Assembly (NCBI GenBank): GCA_021807585.1
Contig: JAKBCQ010000206.1
Span: forward strand, 1 to 5,921
DNA length: 5,921 bases
From: Planctomycetota bacterium
GTDB lineage: Bacteria > Planctomycetota > Planctomycetia > Isosphaerales > Isosphaeraceae
Reading direction: 5' to 3'
Shown here: positions 1 through 5,765 of the stretch, in pieces
Position numbering within the stretch: position 1 is the first letter of the stretch
How the letters are laid out: the number at the start of each line of letters is the position of its first letter
The notes under the pieces: generated by a model
Databases searched by the model: none
Seen by the model: the letters and a program-made list of their open reading frames with translations, nothing else
What the model was told of the DNA's origin: nothing
Translations under genes and position numbers: made by a program

Positions 1-1112
1 TCTTTGGCGAGCGATTCGTATTGCGCCGCGGCGTCTTGATATTTTTTATCTTGAATCAATTGATCGATCAACGATCGCCGCAGCTCGCGGCGCGACGGAG
101 CGAGCTTGACCGCCTTGTCGAACCACGTGCGAGCCTCGGCGGATCGCCCCTGCGACGCGAGCGTTTTTCCCAACCGCGCGAGCGCGTCGACGTCTTCGGG
201 GTTCTTTTTAATCCAGCTTTCATAATACGAAATGAGCCCGGCGATATCGTCGTTTCTTAAAAATACATCCTCAACTTTCGATCTGATCTCGCGATAAAGC
301 CAACTGTCGGGGTTGACGTTTCCGAGCAGCTTTTCGAAATCGGCGAGCGCCGCGGCCGATTTGCCGAGTTTCATTTTGAGTTCGGCGGCTTCGATTTCGA
401 TTTGAACCCGGCGGAATTTGTCTTTCACGCGTTTGGCGAGCGCCTCGTAGCGTTCGAGGGCGCGTTCGGGACGCGATTCCTCGGCCAAAATCGCGGCGAT
501 CCGTTCTTGCAGACGGTCGTCGTCGGGAAAGAGCGTGTCGAGCCGTTTCCAAACCGCGCGGGCGCGGTCGTCTTGATTCGTTTTTTCATAAACACGTCCG
601 AGCGCCTGAAAGATCTCGATCAGATCGTTGCGAGCCGGCTTGCGGTCGATCGCGCGTTCGAACGCCTTGGCGGCGTCTTCGGGTCGACCCACGAGGACGA
701 GCGCCTGTCCGAGATAATACGGCGGAATCGGATCGTTCGGCCGCGTCTTCTCGGCCTCGACGAGCGCGGAAACCGACGCGGCGTCGCGGCCGCGCTGCGC
801 CTCGATCAATCCTTTGATCAACCAGGCGATCCCGTCGTTAGGATCGTTTTTGATGCGATCATCATACGATTTGAGGAATACGTCGATCGTTCCGCGCTCG
901 ACGTGATAACCGTAGACGCGGTCGAGCGCCGTGCCGCGGCGGGGGCTTTTTTCGAGCAGCGAAACGAAGCGTTCGACCGCCTTGCGTTCGCGTTCCTCGT
1001 CGCGCTCCGCGGCGAGATCGGCTTGCGCGAAAGCTCTCGGAGCGTGAGGCGGGATCGCCGCCGTGAAGAAACCGACGAAAAGCATTACGATGAAATGCGA
1101 GGATCGGAACAT
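1..1112 (-). CDS. Secreted TPR-repeat protein, 3' end outside the window
   Basis: The minus strand is open without a stop from the start to the left edge, giving 370 visible residues; the C-terminus lies beyond position 1. I place the start at ATG 1110-1112 because GAGG lies 9 nt upstream. An in-frame ATG at 1125-1127 would add five residues but has no Shine-Dalgarno at a usable distance. The N-terminus is a signal peptide: a short basic/polar start, a hydrophobic core (about residues 8-20) and a cleavage site after RAFA (residues 26-29), so the protein is probably exported. The mature part is helical with degenerate tetratricopeptide repeats at roughly 94-128, 128-162, 164-198, 199-232 and 306-341, and another beginning at 342. 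Signature patterns such as A-x-x-x-G-R-P-E-D-A-A-K-A-F-E-R-A-I are visible. TPR proteins scaffold protein contacts; no enzymatic domain is visible and the partner is unknown. It is transcribed divergently from the gene at 1463. Confidence 0.9.
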   Translation of the reverse strand, partial: MFRSSHFIVMLFVGFFTAAIPPHAPRAFAQADLAAERDEERERKAVERFVSLLEKSPRRGTALDRVYGYHVERGTIDVFLKSYDDRIKNDPNDGIAWLIKGLIEAQRGRDAASVSALVEAEKTRPNDPIPPYYLGQALVLVGRPEDAAKAFERAIDRKPARNDLIEIFQALGRVYEKTNQDDRARAVWKRLDTLFPDDDRLQERIAAILAEESRPERALERYEALAKRVKDKFRRVQIEIEAAELKMKLGKSAAALADFEKLLGNVNPDSWLYREIRSKVEDVFLRNDDIAGLISYYESWIKKNPEDVDALARLGKTLASQGRSAEARTWFDKAVKLAPSRRELRRSLIDQLIQDKKYQDAAAQYESLAK

Positions 1113-1162
1113 CGGATGTCGCCTCATCAGAACGGTCGACGCACGTCCCTTTCGATCGATTG

Positions 1163-1191
1163 AAGATACATCGTGGTTTCTCCCGCGGCAA
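1163..1191 (-). promoter_or_regulatory. Sigma70-like promoter of the TPR gene
   Basis: On the minus strand, TTGCCG (1186-1191) and TATCTT (1163-1168) are separated by exactly 17 bp. This predicts a leader of about 45 nt before the chosen ATG at 1112. The match is by eye and has not been tested. Confidence 0.5.
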
Positions 1192-1462
1192 CGGGTTTCG
1201 ATGAATTCCTCCGGCGTACGGAAGTCGAATACAATCAGACTCACAAGCATATAAAAAAAATTGAGAATCATGATGCGAATCGCGGTTTGATCCGATTTGA
1301 GGTGAAATCGCTTGCGAAAGGAGGGGAATCCGTCGACAATCGTCACGATCGGGGACGATTTCGGTCGTTCGAGATTGTGCGAGCGGCTGTGAATAATGCG
1401 TCGCTCGCGACGAATGACCTGGGAATCGACGAACCATTCCCCCCTTTTTTGGGAGTAACTCG
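1192..1462. other. Divergent intergenic region with several inverted repeats
   Basis: Together with 1113-1191, this separates the divergent TPR and DUF6263-like genes. It holds an AT-rich stretch with A8 (1253-1260) and four short perfect inverted repeats: CGATTT/AAATCG (1293-1310), AATCGTC/GACGATT (1338-1344 and 1354-1360), CGTCG/CGACG (1399-1412) and GGGAAT/ATTCCC (1421-1441). A purine run AAAGGAGGGG (1316-1325) looks like a Shine-Dalgarno sequence but no start codon follows at a proper distance. The true ribosome site of the downstream gene is GGGAG at 1451-1455, 7 nt before its ATG. I found no convincing plus-strand -35/-10 pair. A 97-codon GTG-started frame crosses the region, but I do not call it a gene. 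Confidence 0.45.
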
Positions 1463-2434
1463 ATGAATCGGCGGATTTTCGGCACGGTGGTGGCGGCTGT
1501 TTTCGTGGCGCCTTCGTTCTGTTGGGCGCAGGTTGAGCTGAAATTCAAGCATGTCGAGGGGCGCGAACGCGAGCTTCGGCAGGTTGTGAAGACCGATCAG
1601 ATCTTGACGATCAATGGCATGGACCTGACGACGAAGGTCGAGCAGGTCGTGACGATGACGGTGGGGACCGGCAAGCGAGAAGCCGACGGCAAACTTCCCG
1701 TTCGGGTGACTTTCAACGCGATTCAGCAAGACATGGATCTCCCCGGCGGGCTCAAGTTCACGTTCGATTCCAAGCATCCCGAAGACGCGAAAGTTTCGAA
1801 TCCCGCGCTTGATATCATCAAAGATATCGATAAGGCGATCGTCGGCGGGGGGTATACGATTCTGCTCGATAAGGACGATCGCGTGACGTCGATCGAGGGC
1901 GCCGAGGCGGTCGTTTCCAAGGCGGGCGAGATCAACCCCAAGGCCGCCGAGGCGATCAAAAAGCAATTCGACCCCGCGACGCTCAAGCGAGGGACCGAGC
2001 AGGAATACGCGGTCGTCGAGCGCGGTCTCGTTCGACCCGGCGACACGTGGGAACGGACCGAGGTCGAAGAGATCGGCCAGGGACAAACGATCACCTACAA
2101 ACGAAAATATGAGTATCTCGGTACGGTTAAGAGGAACGACAAAGAATACGATCGCATCGGCGTGAAGGCGCTGGACGCGTCTTATGCGATGGACCCCGCT
2201 TCCGACAATCCGGTGAAGGTTGCGAACGGCGATCTCAAGGTCGAATCGACCGAGGGGGAGGTTTTATTCGATCGAGCGGGAGGGTACGTGTATGAAACGC
2301 GAGCGAAGGATCGGCTCAAAGGGAAGTTGGCTCTCACGATCAACGGCATGGAGTTTCCCGCGGATCTCGACCTGACTTTCGATCAATCGACGTCGCTCGC
2401 GGGAGAGCCCAAACGGGTCGACGAGAAGAAGTGA
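1463..2434 (+). CDS. Exported DUF6263-like protein of unknown function
   Basis: The gene encodes 323 residues. The ATG is supported by GGGAG 7 nt upstream. A Sec signal peptide is clear: MNRR, a hydrophobic core (about 6-19), then cleavage after C-W-A (A22|Q23). The cysteine at 20 is not in a good lipobox, so I predict a periplasmic or secreted soluble protein rather than a lipoprotein. The mature protein is rich in alternating beta-strand pattern, with a helical insert around 140-176. The segment R-P-G-D-T-W-E-R (191-198) resembles the PGD-x-W motif I associate with the DUF6263 family of planctomycete proteins; this assignment is from memory. The hexapeptide LTINGM occurs twice, at 49-54 and 291-296, near both ends of the beta-rich domain. 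No catalytic residues are recognisable. It is convergent with mtnA and divergent from the TPR gene, so it is probably monocistronic. Confidence 0.88.
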   Translation: MNRRIFGTVVAAVFVAPSFCWAQVELKFKHVEGRERELRQVVKTDQILTINGMDLTTKVEQVVTMTVGTGKREADGKLPVRVTFNAIQQDMDLPGGLKFTFDSKHPEDAKVSNPALDIIKDIDKAIVGGGYTILLDKDDRVTSIEGAEAVVSKAGEINPKAAEAIKKQFDPATLKRGTEQEYAVVERGLVRPGDTWERTEVEEIGQGQTITYKRKYEYLGTVKRNDKEYDRIGVKALDASYAMDPASDNPVKVANGDLKVESTEGEVLFDRAGGYVYETRAKDRLKGKLALTINGMEFPADLDLTFDQSTSLAGEPKRVDEKK

Positions 2435-2441
2435 ACGATCA

Positions 2442-2495
2442 AGCGATCGATCATTCTTCCGCGTCAAAATAGAGAAGAATGAATGTTCAATCGCT
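2442..2495. terminator. Convergent-gap hairpin, possible bidirectional terminator
   Basis: TCATTCTTC (2451-2459) and GAAGAATGA (2474-2482) form a perfect 9-bp inverted repeat with a 14-nt loop. It is extended across an internal loop by AGCGAT (2442-2447) pairing with ATCGCT (2490-2495). It fills the 60-bp gap between the stops of the DUF6263-like gene and mtnA, the expected place for a shared terminator. The stem is AT-rich. The only U-run is a CTTTT at 2502-2506 on the plus strand, so it is not a textbook intrinsic terminator. Confidence 0.5.
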
Positions 2496-3595
2496 CAAGT
2501 GCTTTTAAGCATGGATCGAATGTTTTGTTCGTTCACGGGTTGAACGATCCCCCGCTCGGTGACGATCGCCGCGATGAGCCGGGCGGGGGTTACGTCGAAC
2601 GCGGGGTTGTACGCGTGGACGCCTTCGGGGGCGGTTTTTTTGCCGAAACCTTCGGTGATTTCTTTGGGATCGCGTTCCTCGATCGGGATCGCCCCGCCGT
2701 CGGGGATCGAGAGATCGAACGTGCTCGAAGGCGCTGCGACATAAAACGGAATGCCGTGAGCGTGCGCCAAAACCGCCACTCCGTAGGTGCCGATTTTATT
2801 GGCGGTATCGCCGTTCGAGGCGATCCGATCGGCGCCGACGATCACGAGGTTGATCTTATGTTCTTTCATGACGACCGCGGCCATGCTGTCGCAAATGAGG
2901 GTGACGGGAACGCCTCGATTGCGCAGCTCCCACGCGGTGAGTCGCGCTCCTTGAAGGAGGGGACGCGTTTCGTCGGCGTAAACGTGGATCCCTTTTCCTT
3001 GCTCGTGCGCCGTGAAAAGAACCGCGAGCGCCGTGCCGTAATCCGCGGTCGCCAGGCCCCCCGCGTTGCAGTGCGTGAGGATCCCCTGCCCTTGGGAGAC
3101 GAGCGCCGCGCCGTGACGCCCGATCGCGCGACACATCGCGCGGTCCTCGGCCTCGATCGACCGCGCCTCGTCGAGCAAGCTTTGAAAGAAAGCTTGAACG
3201 CTTACATCATCAGGAATGGATTGCGCGATACGATCGATGCGATCGAGCGCCCAGAACAGGTTGACCGCGGTCGGTCGGCTGGTGCGAAGTCGCGCCGAAG
3301 CCTTGAGAACGCCGGTACGCGACGCGGAGAGATCCCCCTGGATCAATCCCTCGCGGGCGCCCAAAAGCGCTCCGTAAGCCGCGGCGACGCCGATCGCGGG
3401 AGCTCCGCGCACCCTCAGTGCGCGGATCGCCTCCCACACGGTTTCTACCTCGCCGCAAGCGATCGTAACGAATTCGCCGGGGAGTTTTGTCTGATCGATC
3501 AAGACGACGCGGCCCGAGCGAGCGTCTCCCTCCCACGCGACGGTCGCGAACGACGACGGATCGCCGATCCCTGACACGCGTCGATCGTCCGTCAC
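2495..3595 (-). CDS. mtnA: S-methyl-5-thioribose-1-phosphate isomerase
   Basis: MtnA converts 5-methylthioribose-1-phosphate to 5-methylthioribulose-1-phosphate in the methionine salvage pathway (cytoplasm). In some bacteria the same family acts on 5-deoxyribose-1-phosphate. I choose GTG 3593-3595 (366 aa): GAGGA (3602-3606) lies 6 nt upstream and the GTG overlaps the preceding gene's TGA. A further upstream ATG at 3661 would add an Arg-rich tail read from the neighbouring gene in another frame and is unlikely. Family landmarks are all present: V-V-L-I-D-Q-T-K-L-P-G (30-40), R-G-A-P-A-I-G (63-69), the catalytic cysteine in T-H-C-N-A-G-G (C176), Y-A-D-E-T-R-P (206-212) and the catalytic aspartate in G-A-D-R-I (D256), followed by N-G-D-T-A-N-K-I-G-T. 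Length is slightly above the usual ~350. It is the last gene of the ald operon. No other methionine-salvage gene is in the window. Confidence 0.96.
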   Translation of the reverse strand: MTDDRRVSGIGDPSSFATVAWEGDARSGRVVLIDQTKLPGEFVTIACGEVETVWEAIRALRVRGAPAIGVAAAYGALLGAREGLIQGDLSASRTGVLKASARLRTSRPTAVNLFWALDRIDRIAQSIPDDVSVQAFFQSLLDEARSIEAEDRAMCRAIGRHGAALVSQGQGILTHCNAGGLATADYGTALAVLFTAHEQGKGIHVYADETRPLLQGARLTAWELRNRGVPVTLICDSMAAVVMKEHKINLVIVGADRIASNGDTANKIGTYGVAVLAHAHGIPFYVAAPSSTFDLSIPDGGAIPIEERDPKEITEGFGKKTAPEGVHAYNPAFDVTPARLIAAIVTERGIVQPVNEQNIRSMLKST

Positions 3596-3606
3596 TCGAT
3601 TTCCTC
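3592..3606 (-). promoter_or_regulatory. Ribosome site and GTGA stop/start overlap coupling mtnA
   Basis: Minus-strand GAGGA (3602-3606) sits inside the last codons of the 104-aa gene. Six nt further is GTG (3593-3595), which shares GTGA with that gene's TGA stop (3592-3594). This decides the mtnA start and suggests translational coupling. Confidence 0.75.
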
Positions 3607-3906
3607 GAATTCTTCGTCGGCGTCGTCCTCTTCGTCGCCCGACTCTTCGGGATCGACCCACGTGTAGAACTCGGCGTAGATCTCCCAGATCGTTTTGAGC
3701 GAGCCGCGGACGTCGGCGGGCTTGAGCGGAGGATGATCTTTGCCGAGGCCGGCGACCTTGACGGCGATATCGAGAAGCTCGAGATTCTGCCGCCGCATCT
3801 CCAGGAAAATCTGGCTTTGCGTCGTCAATTCCATCGCGAGATCATGTTCATGATCGTGTTCGTCGTCGTGATCGTGACCGTTTTCGTGATCGTGTTCGTT
3901 CATCAT
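3592..3906 (-). CDS. Small protein with His/Asp-rich head and acidic tail, function unknown
   Basis: The gene encodes 104 residues. The start is the first of two adjacent ATGs (3904-3906), because AGGAG (3914-3918) lies 7 nt upstream. Residues 4-22 alternate His with Asp/Glu (seven His at 5, 7, 11, 13, 17, 19, 21), a composition typical of metal-binding tails of nickel, zinc or cobalt handling proteins. Residues 24-85 look like a folded helical core: L-T-T-Q-S-Q-I-F-L-E-M-R-R-Q-N (27-41), then K-P-A-D-V-R-G-S-L (62-70) and an aromatic helix W-E-I-Y-A-E-F-Y-T-W (74-83). Residues 86-104 are almost entirely Asp/Glu. There is no signal peptide or membrane segment, so it is cytoplasmic. I do not recognise the family. 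It sits 22 nt after ald and overlaps mtnA by 4 nt, so it is co-transcribed and probably co-translated with them. A metal-binding role is inferred only from composition. Confidence 0.85.
   Translation of the reverse strand: MMNEHDHENGHDHDDEHDHEHDLAMELTTQSQIFLEMRRQNLELLDIAVKVAGLGKDHPPLKPADVRGSLKTIWEIYAEFYTWVDPEESGDEEDDADEEFEEIE
3841..3894 (-). repeat. Degenerate short repeats encoding the His/Asp-rich head
   Basis: Imperfect 6-nt units of the type CACGAT/CACGAA/CATGAA (plus strand GATCGTG/GTTCGTG) repeat through this stretch and encode alternating His-Asp/Glu dipeptides. Such tracts can change length by slippage. All units are in frame, so gain or loss of a unit would only lengthen or shorten the head. 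Confidence 0.6.
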
Positions 3907-3928
3907 AATTCGTCTCCTGCAAAAAAAA

Positions 3929-5041
3929 TTAGACCGCGGCTTGCCATGGAACATAAGGAAGACCGAAGGTTTCGGCGACGGCGCGATTGACGACGCGCCC
4001 GGCGTGGATGTTGATTCCCTCGGCGATTCCAGGTGAGTGTTGAGCGGCGTCGCGCCAGCCGTCGCGGGCGAATTGCACGATATAAGGGAGCGTGACGTTG
4101 CACAGCGCGTATGTGCTCGTCCTGCCGACCGCTCCAGGCATGTTCGTCACGCAATAGTGGAGAACGCCGTCGACGAGATAAGTCGGATGCCGATGCGTCG
4201 TCGGCCTGCTCGTTTCGACACATCCCCCTTGATCGATCGATACGTCGACGATCACCGATCCCGGCTTCATCCGGGTGAGATCGTCGCGACGCACGAGCCG
4301 GGGCGCCCGGGCGCCCGCGATCAATATCGCGCCGATCACCAGATCGGCACGCTCGATCGATTCCAAAATCGTATGCCTATCTGAATATAAGGTATTGACG
4401 TTGGGAGGCATGATGTCGTCAAGGTAACGAAGCCTGTCGAGGTTGACGTCGAGGATTCGCACCGAGGCGCCGAGTCCCGCGGCGATCTTGGCGGCGTTCG
4501 ATCCGACGATCCCGCCCCCCAACACCGCGACCTCGGCGGGGGCGACCCCCGGAACTCCCGCGAGCAGAATTCCCCGCCCCTCCTGCGGACGTTCGAGGTA
4601 TTTCGCCCCCTCTTGGATGCTCATCCGTCCCGCGACTTCGCTCATCGGTGTGAGCAGAGGAAGGTTCCCGCGGGAGTCGCGGATCGTCTCATAAGCGATC
4701 GCCGTCGCCCCCGACGCCAGGATCGCACGCGTCAACGCCTCCTCCGCGGCAAAATGAAAATACGTGAAAACCGTTTGACCCGATCGGATCAACGGCGTTT
4801 CGCTCGATTGCGGTTCCTTCACCTTCACGATCAAATCGGCGCGCGCCCAGATCGACCCCGCGTCGTCGACGATTTTCGCGCCCGCGGCCTCGTACTGCGC
4901 GTCGACGATCCCGCTCCCCTGCCCCGCTCCCGCCTGAACGAGCACGGTGTGGCCGTCTTGCGAAAGCATCTCGGCGCCCACGGGCAAAAGCGCCACGCGG
5001 TATTCATCCGACTTGATTTCCCTGGGAACTCCCACGATCAT
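3929..5041 (-). CDS. ald: Alanine dehydrogenase
   Basis: Ald catalyses the reversible NAD+-dependent oxidative deamination of L-alanine to pyruvate and ammonia in the cytoplasm; known members are homohexamers. The protein is 370 aa, almost exactly the family length. Residues equivalent to those known in Mycobacterium tuberculosis Ald fall at the same numbers: R15 (E-Y-R-V-A-L-L-P), K75 (V-K-V-K-E-P), H96 (Y-F-H-F-A), S134, D270 (V-S-I-D-Q-G-G). The Rossmann motif G-G-G-I-V-G is at 175-180, and D198 (I-L-D-V-N) fits NAD rather than NADP use. P-G-A-V-G-R-T-S-T at 302-310 is also family-typical. The ATG at 5041 has GGAG 11 nt upstream, a slightly long spacing, but the M-I-V-G-V-P-R-E-I-K start is canonical. 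It heads the operon with the 104-aa gene and mtnA. The stop is followed directly by T8 on the coding strand, before the next ribosome site. Confidence 0.97.
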   Translation of the reverse strand: MIVGVPREIKSDEYRVALLPVGAEMLSQDGHTVLVQAGAGQGSGIVDAQYEAAGAKIVDDAGSIWARADLIVKVKEPQSSETPLIRSGQTVFTYFHFAAEEALTRAILASGATAIAYETIRDSRGNLPLLTPMSEVAGRMSIQEGAKYLERPQEGRGILLAGVPGVAPAEVAVLGGGIVGSNAAKIAAGLGASVRILDVNLDRLRYLDDIMPPNVNTLYSDRHTILESIERADLVIGAILIAGARAPRLVRRDDLTRMKPGSVIVDVSIDQGGCVETSRPTTHRHPTYLVDGVLHYCVTNMPGAVGRTSTYALCNVTLPYIVQFARDGWRDAAQHSPGIAEGINIHAGRVVNRAVAETFGLPYVPWQAAV

Positions 5042-5157
5042 CGGCTCGCGATCTCCCTGGGGAATCTCGTCCCCGCGAGAATGGGGCGGAATGCAACCGG
5101 CGACACCACCAAAAGACGACCGCGAGCGAATACGAAACGATCCGTGTCGCCGCCCGC
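5042..5157 (-). other. Predicted structured 5' leader of the ald operon
   Basis: If transcription begins near 5157 as the promoter at 5164-5192 predicts, the leader is about 115 nt. It contains a perfect 9-bp inverted repeat, CGGCGACAC (5098-5106) with GTGTCGCCG (5144-5152), enclosing a 37-nt loop. Nearer the ATG, a TCTCG/CGAGA hairpin (about 5065-5080) lies among several GGGG/CCCC runs just ahead of the ribosome site. I recognise no known riboswitch class. Confidence 0.35.
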
Positions 5158-5163
5158 TAATTC

Positions 5164-5192
5164 AATATATGTCGTCATGACAATAAAAACAA
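5164..5192 (-). promoter_or_regulatory. ald: Sigma70-like promoter of the ald operon
   Basis: On the minus strand, TTGTTT (5187-5192) and TATATT (5164-5169) are separated by 17 bp. They lie in the most AT-rich part of the gap upstream of ald. This is a by-eye match. Confidence 0.55.
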
Positions 5193-5228
5193 GCGAAGAG
5201 ACGATCGGACGCCTTCGAGACCGATTGT

Positions 5229-5263
5229 CGGCGGATCGCCGAGCGGTTCGCGGTCGAACGCTC
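5229..5263 (-). terminator. Tandem hairpins downstream of the Lys-rich gene
   Basis: GAGCG(G)TTCG (5241-5250) pairs with CGAACGCTC (5255-5263), giving nine base pairs with one bulge and a 4-nt loop. CGGCG/CGCCG (5229-5233 and 5237-5241) forms a second, competing hairpin directly beside it. They begin 6 nt after the TGA of the Lys-rich gene. There is no following U-tract, so termination may be inefficient or the structure may serve as a 3' end stabiliser. Confidence 0.45.
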
Positions 5264-5268
5264 GATCG

Positions 5269-5670
5269 TCAGCTCAAAACCTTGGCGCGTTTGAGCTTCG
5301 TTTTGCGCCAGTCGTCGAGCAAGGTTTTGAGCTCGTCGTACGTCACGCCGCCGTGCTCGTCGCCCGAATTCCACCGCTCCATCACTTGCTTAAGTCGTTC
5401 GCGGAGCGGCCCTTTGGGAAGGAATTTGCCGTGGAATTTCTTCAGCACCTTAAGCCTGGGATCGACCGGGGGCCTCGGTTCGGCGACGGCCTTGGGCTTC
5501 GGCGCCTCAACCTCGGCGACCGCGGCGTCGGCCTTCTTCTCGGCCTTCTTCTCCGCCTTTTTCTCGGGCTTCTTCGCCGTCTGTTGTTGTTGACCCGGCT
5601 TCTTCTCGGGCTTCTTATCGGCTTTCTTTTCCGACTTCTTGTCCGACTGCTTTTCGTTCTTGGAGGCCAT
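5269..5670 (-). CDS. Lys-rich, histone-tail-like small protein
   Basis: The gene encodes 133 residues. ATG 5668-5670 has a GGGGAAG ribosome site about 7 nt upstream. Residues 4-48 are low complexity, with repeated (A/P)-E-K-K and A-D-K-K units interrupted by Q-Q-Q-Q (27-30). Residues 49-70 are an Ala/Pro/Val linker. The C-terminal part (70-128) looks folded: D-P-R-L-K-V-L-K-K-F-H-G-K (70-82), P-L-R-E-R-L-K-Q-V-M-E-R-W (88-100), an acidic turn N-S-G-D-E-H-G-G-V (101-109), then Y-D-E-L-K-T-L-L-D-D-W-R (111-122). There is no signal peptide or membrane segment. The Lys-rich tail recalls bacterial histone-H1-like proteins, so nucleic-acid binding is plausible, but the C-terminal domain is not one I can name. 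It has its own promoter and is probably a single-gene unit upstream of the ald operon. Confidence 0.88.
   Translation of the reverse strand: MASKNEKQSDKKSEKKADKKPEKKPGQQQQTAKKPEKKAEKKAEKKADAAVAEVEAPKPKAVAEPRPPVDPRLKVLKKFHGKFLPKGPLRERLKQVMERWNSGDEHGGVTYDELKTLLDDWRKTKLKRAKVLS
5271..5333 (-). repeat. 14-bp perfect inverted repeat at the 3' end of the Lys-rich gene
   Basis: AGCTCAAAACCTTG (5271-5284) is the exact reverse complement of 5320-5333, with a 35-nt spacer. A second partial copy, TTTGAGCT (5290-5297), can pair with the outer part of the same arm (5271-5278), giving an alternative 8-bp stem with an 11-nt loop. Both structures end 2 nt before the end of the gene, overlapping its TGA. The arms encode E-L-K-T-L-L and the terminal K-V-L-S. 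Confidence 0.8.
5527..5649 (-). repeat. GAGAAGAAG-type repeats encoding the Lys-rich tail
   Basis: Short in-frame units of the form (GCC or CCC)-GAG-AAG-AAG repeat imperfectly and encode A/P-E-K-K tetrapeptides. The tract is strongly purine-biased on the coding strand. Length variation by slippage in multiples of 12 nt would keep the frame. Confidence 0.7.
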
Positions 5671-5730
5671 CGATCTTCCCCATCTGTGTTTTGAACGCGC
5701 GGCGAACGCTCCTCGCGGCGCAAGGGACGA

Positions 5731-5760
5731 ATGATAGCCGAAACACCCAGGCTAAGGCAA
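5731..5760 (-). promoter_or_regulatory. Sigma70-like promoter of the Lys-rich gene
   Basis: On the minus strand, TTGCCT (5755-5760) and TATCAT (5731-5736) are separated by 18 bp. The predicted leader is about 54 nt and ends with the GGGGAAG ribosome site. Confidence 0.6.
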
Positions 5761-5765
5761 GCGTC

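Noticed and set aside
402..1163. 253-codon plus-strand open frame
   Set aside because: It is antisense to the TPR gene, which has a signal peptide and regular repeats in the other strand's frame.
1343..2086. 247-codon minus-strand open frame
   Set aside because: It is antisense to the DUF6263-like gene, which has a signal peptide and ribosome site.
3176..3196. 8-bp perfect hairpin with a 5-nt loop inside mtnA
   Set aside because: A short intragenic stem of this size is expected about once by chance in such a window, and nothing nearby gives it a role.
2483..3574. 363-codon plus-strand open frame
   Set aside because: It lies antisense to mtnA, whose catalytic motifs are unmistakable. Its protein is Arg/Asp-rich without a domain pattern, typical of a GC-rich shadow frame.
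3596..3661. Upstream ATG start for mtnA adding 22 residues
   Set aside because: The added residues are an Arg-rich out-of-frame reading of the preceding gene. The GTG at 3595 has a good ribosome site and stop overlap.
3841..3900. GATCGTG-like repeats considered as a CRISPR or iteron array
   Set aside because: The units are 6-7 nt, have no spacers and stay in frame as codons for the His/Asp-rich head.
4301..4316. 16-bp all-GC palindrome GGGCGCCCGGGCGCCC inside ald
   Set aside because: It encodes the conserved G-A-R-A-P stretch of alanine dehydrogenase with GC-rich codons, so coding constraint explains it.
4613..5593. 326-codon plus-strand open frame ending in Ala/Ser/Phe-rich repeats
   Set aside because: It runs antisense through ald and the Lys-rich gene. 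Its repetitive end is just the complement of the Lys codon repeats.
5527..5649. Lys-rich tract considered as a frameshifted or junk region
   Set aside because: The frame is intact, with a ribosome site, a promoter and a folded-looking C-terminal domain.
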